From Apiotrichum sp. Y4204 (lineage: Eukaryota > Basidiomycota > Tremellomycetes > Trichosporonales > Trichosporonaceae), in NCBI GenBank assembly GCA_025531455.1, contig JAMYHL010000088.1:82030-146029 (forward strand): a stretch of DNA of 64,000 bases. Direction: 5' to 3'. Positions within the stretch are counted from its first letter, which is position 1, and every line of letters starts with the position of its first letter. The notes beneath the pieces are model-generated. The model worked only from the letters and a program-made list of their open reading frames with translations. It was not told the DNA's origin and ran no database searches. Positions 56,502 through 64,000 of the stretch are shown here, one piece after another. The position numbers and the translations under genes were made by a program.

Positions 56502-56549
56502 GGACATCTTGGACATCTTGGACATCTTGGGCAGCTTGGGCAGCTTGGC
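56502..56549. repeat. 9-base tandem repeat (GGACATCTT)3 (GGGCAGCTT)2
   Basis: Three copies of GGACATCTT are followed by two copies of the related GGGCAGCTT. This is a small two-type minisatellite inside the gene-free region, with no coding frame that I would trust. Confidence 0.85.
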
Positions 56550-57957
56550 ATTGAGGTTTCTTGCCACCGTGGTTCACGTCTGCAGCTTGTCTGCACTGTC
56601 GCCTACAGGTACTGTCTCACTCGTGGTTGCTCCCGTCTGGCTTCCTGTACACCTATCCAGCCTGCGACGGTGGCATCGTGAAGGCCGTGCCTTGGCGCGC
56701 CCCATGCATTAGCGGTAAAGGACATGGGGAATTGCGGAATGCAACAATGCAGTTGCAGTCAAGTAGTACGAGCAGTCGAGTAGTCAATAGAGCAAGACGC
56801 GTGTGCAGGAACGGAGCTCGAGACGCGATACACAGTGTGTATCATCTGTTCTGGCCGGACTCGTAAAGGACAGCTTATCGCTACATTACCGGTAATAGAA
56901 TGACCGCAGGCCACGAATACATAAATACGTCAATCTGCCAATCTCGCGGGTCCGCGCATCGAAGCAAGAGCCCGCCAAGACGGCTCGATTCGAGGATGCG
57001 CAGTGATCAGGAGCAGCCAAGAGAAAGACCAGCAGAGAAGCCTGCGATATCAGATGTGGTGAGCGCGTGCGCTCCGTGTCCACCGCATCTCTTCGAGTAC
57101 AGGCCTTCAACGACCCCGAGTAGCCGCAACACACTGACACTATGGTTCCCCGAGAATAAGAGTGTCAGTCTTCGTCGCGCACCTCCGATGGACGGGTGTT
57201 TTGAAAGTTGCGGAATGTGGACCGAAAGGCATCTATCAAGGAAGCGTTGACCGCGCGGCGGCGTCTTGTGAGCACGTGAGTCTTCGAATGTCTCATAATT
57301 TGGACATCTGCAACCACCTCAAAGCTGAGAATCAGTCTCATCGTCTCATCCATCCCATCCCAATGAGGAACATGGGCGGTGAACACGCGCCCCAGCAGCT
57401 GAGAGCGTGACGGTGTGTGCGGCGCATGAGAGCATTGATAGCTCGATCTTTGTCTGGCCACAGTGTCCTGCCGCCTCGTTGGATGCGCACGCTGTGTTCA
57501 CAGGCTCACGATCACGATGCGCATCACCGTCATGGTGGCACAGCCCCCGACTCTGCCATTGTGCAACAGCACCAGCGCGTCAGCGGCAACCCCCGTCGCC
57601 CTTTCGACCGTCGTGCTTCTTGAGCCCAGCCCCATTCCAGCACCATCCACGATCGCAACTGGGACTGCGCGTTCTCATTCTGATACTTAAACGCACTTCT
57701 CTCACTTCTTTTCACTCTTTTTTTCTTCTCTCCTCCTCTCACCTTTTCCGTTTGCCCAATCACCGCCTACTTTCGCACTTCCATCATTACTCATCCTCAC
57801 TGCCTGATTGTTTCCCACCGACACCCACACTCCCGACACGGCCGCTCCCACCCCCTATCAGCCTCATCATCCCACACAGCTTATCTCCCTTCCCCAGGCC
57901 CCAGCCCATTGCCCGCTGCCCCATCCCTGGCCAGCACCTCCCCACAAAGGTATAAGA

Positions 57958-58929
57958 ATGGGCTCACTTCTCCGCCTCGTCTCCCCTCCCGTTCACACAT
58001 TCAACTCTTCAAGTGAGTCTGAAATCCTACATTCGCCACACACTGCTGAGCAGCCTGCCCCACATCGACCTCGAGCGGCGTGGACCAGAGTCAAACAGAG
58101 GTTTCATAGAAGCCGAGTGCAGTAGTTTTACTAGTGCCCGTAGTCTCTGCTATTGTCTCTTGTTGCCGGACTGCAGATGCTGTTGCCACCCATCCACGTC
58201 CATACTGTGTCTTGCAGCGACTGAGCGTGCGTGGGCTGTTAGGTCGCTCTCGTCCACAGACCCAAGCTCGTCCTCGCAATTGAGCATTTCCATCGTAATC
58301 ATTGTGCGCGTGTGCCGGCGCTCGCTTCTTGCTCAGCACATATGGTTCACTTGGTCCCAGGGATCCCTCCCTACAACGTGATCTCCACTCCGTGGCATCT
58401 GCTGACAAACCCAGCCATGGACTACCTCACGATCCTCACCACCCGCTCTCTCGTGCTCTTCAACACACCCTTTTCCTCTGCATCCAGCGCGACAAGCACC
58501 CCGTCGGCGTCTCCCACACCCGTGCTCGCTTCTCTCACCCCGCCACCCGTCTCGATCCCCCTCCTCTCGCTCATGAGGGATGACGCGTTCTGCGCCCACT
58601 TCCTCTCCAACCACGTCCTCGAGGCCTCTGGCGCCGTCCGCGACACTCACGCCGCCGCGTTCGACGCCAAGCACCGCGAGGTCCTCCAGGAGGCCGAGGT
58701 GCTCGCATGGCAGCAGATCTGCCGTGCCAAGACGTTTGCCCAGGAGCTTGCCCGCCACTATAGTCGCGTCGACAGCGTCCGCGAGGAGGAGCTCGTCGCC
58801 CTGGCGGCTTCCCACGGCATCGGCCTCGCCCCCATCCCCCGTCGCAACCGCGCTGTGGAGGACCGCGCCGCAGACAGCGTCAAGCCCGACAGCGTGCCCC
58901 GGCACCTCCCTGTCCATGCTGAGGCGTAA
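57958..58929 (+). CDS. Small hypothetical protein (orphan)
   Basis: Not recognised. The second exon (58337-58929) has the C-ending codon bias of true genes, in contrast to the surrounding gap. Preferred model: join(57958..58012, 58337..58929), 215 aa; the first exon follows a long CT-rich leader, ends at a GTGAGT donor and joins in phase across a 325-nt intron. A simpler alternative is a single exon from the ATG at 58342. The N-terminal region has a hydrophobic stretch (DYLTILTTRSLVLFNTPF) and a Ser/Thr/Pro linker. The C-terminal half is helical: HEVL-like segment KHREVLQEAEVLAWQQICRA, then EEELVALAASHGIG. No catalytic or binding motif is visible. Confidence 0.45.
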
Positions 58930-59400
58930 GCAGCCGCAGCCGATTAGGGCTTTGTGGCGTTGACCCAGAACCCATGACCCCGTTGGGCTTACTGGTCCTT
59001 TGACTGCTCATTCAGCCATCGCGGTCGGTGCGCAGCCTGCGTTGCCGTGGGCCTGCACGCAAGCCCTACTAACTCGTGTCCTCGTGGACCCCGTACGCTC
59101 ACCCCTCACGTTCCTCATCCTCACGACTCGCAGCGTTCTCTCAATCCAAGCCGCTCTCAATCCTCCTCTCTCGATACCCGTCGCCGCAGGGCCGTTGTCA
59201 ATATCAGAAGCACGAACCAAAGAAGTGTCCCTCAAGTTGTGTCGTCATTTGGGCTTGTCATGGGTTCCATTGTGTATAGCATTTAAAGAGCAAGGGCGAT
59301 GTAGCTGTAGTATAAGCATGTGCATAATGTAGAGCGGATGCGATGAGTCAAACCCCCAGGGGCAAGAATCCAAAGCGGGCCGTCACATTCCCATTCCCAC
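58930..59400. other. Convergent 3' intergenic region
   Basis: Lies between the orphan gene and the DUF423 gene, which converge. No gene seen; mostly 3' untranslated sequence expected. Confidence 0.5.
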
Positions 59401-59828
59401 TCACCCGGCAATCATAGCGAGGCCACCCATGGGCGTCAAGGGTCCGAACACCTTTCCGACCTTCTCGCGGAAGAGCACGAGGCCGAAGATGGTGCCCGAG
59501 AACGCTGTCGTCAGAAGACACCTCAGCTGCACACCCACTCAGTGCGCCGCCGACAATGAGGCCCGCAGCAGTCTTGTACCGGCGTATTCCGAGCGCAACG
59601 GAGGGGTGCGCCGAGAGCGCAAGCAGCGCAAGACCGTTGTAGATGAGGTAGTTTGATCCGGTCATCCAGCTCGCCTGGCTCCGCTCCGCGAGGTCGGGGA
59701 AGCGCGAGCGCAGCGCGTGCGCGCCGAACGCGCCAAATGACATGCCCGTCGCGGCTATCGTTAGTTAAAACCCCGGGAGGAGACGCACTGAGCGCGGCGC
59801 CGGCGCGGAAGAGGGTCTGGGCGGACAT
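59401..59828 (-). CDS. DUF423/TMEM256 (YgdD-like) small membrane protein
   Basis: Small integral membrane protein of a family spread from bacteria (YgdD) to animals (TMEM256); molecular role unknown. Model: complement(join(59401..59504, 59539..59754, 59789..59828)), 119 aa, both introns 34 nt. The family signature GMSFGAFGAHALRSRF is followed by MTGSNYLIYNGLALLALSAH, TAAGLIVGGALTFSGTIFGL and the terminal PLTPMGGLAMIAG. The hydrophobic segments give the family's usual four short membrane helices. Starts 411 bases from, and divergent to, the ING-type gene. Confidence 0.92.
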
Positions 59829-60238
59829 TGTGCGTGTGAGTAGATGTTAATGGAAAGTTGACGGACAATACAGAACAGCAACTTTCTAGTGTGCGATTGT
59901 TGCCGATGCCGATTCGGAGGTGCTCGATCACGCGGGTCGCGGGTCGGCTTCTGCTCGGCTTGGCGTCATTGAGAATGGACGGCCTCCACCTCGGCCGAGA
60001 GCGAGACACGCGAGACAGGAGGCCGGAAGAATTGATGCCTAACTAGCAACAATAGGCTACAGGGGGCAAGGTATTCCTAAAACTCTAAAGTAACCCATTG
60101 AATTAGGCCCGCCCCCTTTCGGTCATTTGATCCATTTGCCACCCAACACCTCCAATTCCAGCTGCCACATTCGATCTCGATTTTGAATCCACTCCATCCT
60201 CCACCCATCCCAACAACAGCGTATCGCACTGCAACGCA
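59829..60238. promoter_or_regulatory. Divergent promoter region DUF423 / ING-type gene
   Basis: 410 bases between divergent starts. No gene seen; no motif called. Confidence 0.5.
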
Positions 60239-61472
60239 ATGACGGCGATGCCTCTCCACGTGCACCCGCACTTTAACCCCGAAGAGGCCGCTTCCGCCGC
60301 GGCAGAATTCGTGTCGAGTGTGTACCCGTGGGCAGAGCATCCAGCGCTGACAACCAGGCCTCGATAACCTGCCAGGCGAAGTGACGTTCCTCTTACAGGA
60401 GATCAAGGAGAAGGACGACCGCATCAGCCGTGGGTAGCTAGCTCCAGCACTTCCACCCGCTAATTGCAGAACTCGTGTCGCGGATTAATCAGCGGCATTA
60501 TGGCCTGACAAAGTCCGTCAAGAACCTGTCGTCCGCGGCGCCCGCGACGCCGAACCCGTCGTTCCCGCTCCCAATCGCAGCGGGCGCAGCGATTCCCACT
60601 GCGCACCTGTCATCAAAGGACGCATCGAGCATCGCGAAGATCCAGGCCGAGTGGGTCAAGATCGAGGCGCTGCAGGAGGAGAAGATCAAACTCGCGGAGC
60701 GTCTCGAGCGGATCGTCTCGCGCGCGCGGGAGCGCGGCAAGGCCGAGTGGCGCAAAGTCGGCGGTATTGATATCGATGAGCTCGACTCGGATGTCAAGCT
60801 CGGCGACCTCGGCGGCGCGGATGTCCTTCTCCCCACGTCCGGGCTCGGGAGCGGGAGCGATGGCCGGAGGCGGAAAAACAAGACACCCGCACTCCCCACC
60901 GCGACGACCTCTTCGGGATCCGTCGCGGCATCCTCGCCAGCCGGGAGCATGCCGCCGCCGCCGGTCCCGCGCGCCGGATCGCAAGGCCGCGGGTCGTCGC
61001 GCGCAAGTAACCGTGCAGAGAGGCAGCAGTCTGAGCCCGAACCCGAGCCGGTCGAAACTGAAGTCGAGGCGGAAGTCGAGGCCGACGACAGGAATTACTG
61101 CTTCTGCCAGCAGAAGAGCTACGGCGAGATGGTCGGCTGCGATAACCCACAGTGCAAGTATGAATGGGTGAGTATTGAGGGGAGCGAGCGGGTGGGGCGT
61201 GTTGGGGGCGAGAGGCGGGATACCTACTTCCTTCTCACTCGTGTATTTCGGCTGGCTAGCTTTGATGCGCAGCCGAATCTCCCTCGCACCTCTCTCATCT
61301 GCGTGTTCCCTCTTCCGTTCTCCGCACTCGCTGACCCCAGTTCCACGTCAAGTGTATCAATATCGTCGGCGAGCTCCCGCTCAAATGGTACTGTCCCGAC
61401 TGTGTTCAGCGCTATGGCCTTACGTCGAGCGACGACAAGAAGCACAAGGAGCGCAAGGGGCGGAAGAAGTAG
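60239..61472 (+). CDS. ING-family PHD-finger protein (Yng2/Pho23/Yng1-like)
   Basis: Histone H3K4me3 reader subunit of a histone acetyltransferase or deacetylase complex. Model: join(60239..60317, 60358..60429, 60470..61167, 61341..61472), 326 aa; introns of 40, 40 and 173 nt. The N-terminal ING helix pair is present: FVSSLDNLPGEVTFLLQEIK then EKDDRISQLVSRINQRH, and a second helix AKIQAEWVKIEALQEEKIKL. A Ser/Pro/Arg-rich linker follows. The C-terminal PHD is a full C4HC3 finger: YCFCQQKSYGEMVGCDNPQC then KYEWFHVKCINI and WYCPDC, with the aromatic cage residues in place. A basic polyphosphoinositide-type tail (KKHKERKGRKK) ends the protein. Which of the three yeast paralogues it matches is not clear; the linker length suits Yng2. 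Confidence 0.93.
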
Positions 61473-61904
61473 AGTGCAGGGGCGAGAGAAGGTTCGTGTT
61501 GTAGCTATGATACTAGGATAGACATGTATGTTCGAGTTGCGAGTAGAGTTGCACGTTCCGAGAACGACGATCGAGGTACGTGGCGTCATCGGCGTCATCC
61601 AACAATCCGTTTAGTCGGCGCCGAGATGCAGCGCATTCCGCGTGATAGCGCTGCCCAGAAGAGGAGATGCAGGCCCGCGGCGCAGCGCGCGTCCACCGCA
61701 AGGAGTGGGTCCGGATCGGTGGTCGGTGGTCACATGAGTGGATGCAGCACGGTCACGATGCGAGTCCGGTTATCCAAAACTGGTCTGAAAATCCCTCAAT
61801 CCATCACCTTGGCGTCCATAAAAGTCGTGAGACCAGACCTCCACAATGACGCACCCAACCCAACCCAACCCAACCTCACTTCACCACTGCCAACCACTCC
61901 CTCG
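61473..61904. other. Intergenic, promoter of the GSKIP-domain gene
   Basis: No gene seen. The last ~60 bases contain an AACCC-rich leader (CCAACCCAACCCAACC near 61856-61870). Confidence 0.5.
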
Positions 61905-62423
61905 ATGCCAATCCCGCTCGACCCGCTCCCGGAACTCCGCGCCGCGCTCGCGGCGCACGCCTTCGGCCTCGCGGGGTTCACAATTCTCGAAGGGGAGTCG
62001 TTCCCGCTCACAGAGTCGGACCGCGCCGCGCTCGAGCACGAGTGTAAGCGCAACCACCACCGGCACAGCGTGCGTGCCCTCGCGGAGATTACGCTGCTCG
62101 ATGGCGAGGGGAGAGTCAAGGTCCGGCTGGACGTGAGGGGGTACTCGGTACGTCAAGAGCTGGGAATGAGGGATGATGCTGATGGTTCTTCCCTCGCGGC
62201 CGTGTGACCATATCTGGATATTAACATTTCGCAGATCGAGCACTCGACTTCGGCCCGGCGCGTGTCGCACTCGACGTTTGAGAGCCTCGATGCGCTGCTT
62301 ATCGCCCTCTCTCCGGCGTACGTCGAGGCGATGAACGCCGCGCTGCATGCGCGCCTTGCGGCCGGGATTGAACAGCGCTGGGTGCACGATGAGGACGCTG
62401 AGGAGCCCGTGTGGGTCGACTAG
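61905..62423 (+). CDS. GSKIP-domain protein
   Basis: Small protein of the GSKIP (DUF727) family. Animal GSKIP binds GSK3 beta and PKA regulatory subunits through this domain; CLU proteins carry a related one. Model: join(61905..62147, 62235..62423), 143 aa, one 87-nt intron, phase 0. The domain runs from residue ~15 to ~130. A beta-sheet half (FTILEGESFPLTESD, RALAEITLLDGEGRVKVRLD) is followed by the hallmark TFESLDALLIALSPAYVEAM and NAALHARLAAG, matching the YETVYSLLDTLSPAYREAF end of human GSKIP. It is an N-terminally compact fungal version without the PKA-anchoring extension. Kinase regulation is an inference. Confidence 0.8.
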
Positions 62424-62867
62424 CGGGAGAGGTTTGTCAATCCGTTGGCGAGAACGGGAGCGAAGGAAATGCGGTGCGAAGGATACTGGAGAGAAAGAAG
62501 GATACTGGAGGTCGCCAGAGATTGGGGGAAAGACGTGAGAAGGATAGTGCAGAGAGCGTCACTAGGATACGAGACGCGTCGCGACTAATTACTTCGGCCA
62601 GGGTCCTTATCTGTAGTGCATTGCATGATCGCTGGCCGCGATGTACAACACATGTCCTAACCCGAGCGACTGCAACGGTTTCCGCTCACACGATCACAAG
62701 AGCAACACTCCCCGCTGCGGATGCCTTTCTGTGCACTGACACTGCATATCCCTGCAATCTGACCTGACTTTGCCATTTCACACGTCCACCCTGTCATTCC
62801 CATCTCGCAACTCGCGTATATCACTGCATCCTTTGGTATCCCCGAAATATTCCGGTATCTATCCTGC
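62424..62867. other. Convergent 3' intergenic region
   Basis: Lies between the GSKIP-domain stop and the mitochondrial SSB stop, which converge. No gene seen. Confidence 0.5.
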
Positions 62868-63638
62868 CTACTTCTTCGGGAACGAAACGATCTGGTGCGA
62901 GGTCTCACTGCGGAGTCAGAATGTTCGTGCTCTAAGGGAATCGTGTCTGCACGCACCGGAGGAGAATGTCCTTCGAGCCTTCGGCCTGAGTCGCAGCGCG
63001 GGTCTCGAGAGTGGCTGCTGTCAGTACTGCATCTGCGTCACGCCAGTCACGTACCCTCAACAAGAAGCTGGGTACCCGGGGAGAGACGGGGAAGGCTCTC
63101 GACCGACGAGGTGCGGAAGTTGAAGATGGTGAACCTGGGGTTAGGGTGCGCTGATCGGGGCTGAGGCAGCACACGCACCAGTCAGTGTCACGGACGGCGT
63201 CTCATCGTCAGTTGAGCTCTCTGGTCAGTCACCTACATCCGTCCTCGCCCTTAACGAGCTCTGCTCATCAGCTAACGGCCTGTGAATATAGCTAATCTGA
63301 CTCACCGCCCTTGTCATCACGCTTGGGGGGACGCGACACGGCGAGGTTGTAGCTGCCGTCAGCCCGGTGATCTAACACATTGATCCTCTCTCACTAATAC
63401 CCACATGACGTATTTCTTGCCGTTGGCCGTCTCGCGCACCTCGGGGGTCTGGCCCAGACGGCCGATGAGCGTCGCCTTGGCGTACGCGCGCTGCTGCGCG
63501 GGGGTCTTCTGCGGCGTGTCAGCTCACGCGTCGGCTTGCGGGTTCGGGGGGAGATGACGGAGACATAGCACATCTCTCCGGAACCGCGGGGCGTCTACGC
63601 ACGAGGAGGGTGAGGGTAGGGCGGGTGATGCGCTGCAT
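62868..63638 (-). CDS. RIM1: Mitochondrial single-stranded DNA-binding protein (Rim1/mtSSB)
   Basis: OB-fold protein that coats single-stranded mitochondrial DNA during replication. Model: complement(join(62868..62907, 62957..63014, 63055..63134, 63179..63200, 63306..63352, 63405..63508, 63603..63638)), 128 aa from seven exons, one of only 22 nt. Introns are 94, 52, 105, 44, 40 and 49 nt and every junction is in phase. The N-terminus MQRITRPTLTLL is a short basic mitochondrial signal. The OB-fold follows: KATLIGRLGQTPEVRETANG, YNLAVSRPPKRDD, TDWFTIFNFRTSS, LSPGTQLLVEATLETRAA and HQIVSFPKK, matching Rim1/bacterial SSB order and including the conserved Trp. The acidic C-terminal tail of bacterial SSB is absent, as usual in mitochondria. 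Confidence 0.9.
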
Positions 63639-64000
63639 TGTGAATGAGTGGATGTGAGGTGGATGGAGTGGATGCAAGAGAGAAGCTGGTGGCGACGCGA
63701 CGACTCGACGACGCGTGGTGAGAACTGAGCCCCTGAGTGCGAGCGGGCCGTTGCCAGTCCCTGCTCCGGTTGTGTGAAGGTGAGACTGACCATTTGCGCG
63801 GACCGCGTCATTTCCAAACAAAACAAACACGACACAAATTACTCCCGCTCTCATACAAAGATCCTGGTTCATAATGTAAGCGGAGATCCAGCGTATTTCC
63901 GTGTCCAGCAGGCGCGTCTCAAGGGGCCTCACCGCGACAATGACAAGCATGACAATAACGACATGGAGACCGATTCCGTCGTTCACACCACTCATTTTCG
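63639..64000. other. Upstream region of mtSSB, window edge
   Basis: Promoter side of the mitochondrial SSB gene; no gene seen in the last 360 bases. Confidence 0.45.

Larger units (their letters stand above)
55273..57957. other. Gene-free repeat-rich stretch
   Basis: No supported gene. It includes a T-rich block (55750-55870, with a run of more than 20 T near 55811) and the 9-base repeats at 56502-56549. The CT-rich leader at 57700-57957 probably serves the following small gene. The stretch differs from the rest of the window in its lack of codon-biased frames. Confidence 0.45.

Overview
The window is nuclear DNA of a fungus. Three things point to a GC-rich basidiomycete yeast, most likely a tremellomycete of the Trichosporonales kind (an inference from gene style, not a database match): (i) about 80 introns can be placed by keeping conserved protein families in frame, and most are only 32-50 nt long with GTRNGT donors and CTNAY-type branch points; (ii) the proteins are typical fungal orthologues (Ole1 with a C-terminal cytochrome b5 domain, alpha-arrestin, Vps33, Fig4, Tgl4-type lipase, Wwm1, Zn2Cys6 regulator); (iii) codon use is strongly C-ending. 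Exon coordinates in the entries are my own reconstructions: each was checked for reading phase, none against RNA.

Layout. 1-1140 (-): 5' part of a Hul5/UBE3C-type HECT ubiquitin ligase, cut by the window edge. 2344-2426 (+): tRNA-Asn with a 9-nt intron. 3281-5240 (-): OLE1 delta-9 desaturase, followed by a 4.4 kb gap. 9656-11193 (+): acyl-CoA dehydrogenase. 12066-12666 (+): STEEP1-like protein. 12960-15628 (-): NUP82/Nup88 nucleoporin. 15913-17108 (-): MoaB/CinA-fold molybdopterin-binding protein. 17701-20934 (+): Zn2Cys6 DNA-binding domain fused to a dead aspartate-aminotransferase domain. 21429-22298 (-): NHP2. 22659-24265 (+): aldehyde dehydrogenase. 24387-27317 (-): FIG4. 28350-31679 (+): alpha-arrestin. 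31850-34117 (-): VPS33. 34492-35807 (+): CK2 beta. 35997-38617 (-): patatin-type lipase. 39103-40024 (+): VPS37. 40947-41628 (+): WW-domain protein. 43550-45183 (+): F-box-like orphan. 45493-47023 (-): zinc-finger gene with a duplicated, partly inverted tail. 48735-50541 (-): complex I 51-kDa subunit. 50542-57957: transposon-remnant and repeat region. 57958-58929 (+): small orphan gene. 59401-59828 (-): DUF423/TMEM256. 60239-61472 (+): ING-type PHD protein. 61905-62423 (+): GSKIP-domain protein. 62868-63638 (-): mitochondrial SSB.

There is no operon-like organisation. Neighbours are housekeeping genes, with two loose themes: lipid metabolism and droplets (OLE1, acyl-CoA dehydrogenase, lipase) and endolysosomal traffic (FIG4, arrestin, VPS33, VPS37). 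Divergent pairs sharing a promoter of about 0.35-0.6 kb include NHP2/ALDH, VPS33/CK2 beta, lipase/VPS37, DUF423/ING and the molybdopterin-fold gene/Zn2Cys6 fusion.

The most unusual object is the gene at 17701-20934. It joins a canonical fungal zinc-cluster DNA-binding domain to a full-length aspartate-aminotransferase fold in which the PLP lysine and nearly all other cofactor and substrate contacts are replaced. The architecture parallels bacterial MocR/GabR regulators, but with an unrelated DNA-binding domain and without the PLP-binding residues. Its Zn-cluster coding sequence is assembled from two microexons of 4 and 5 nt.
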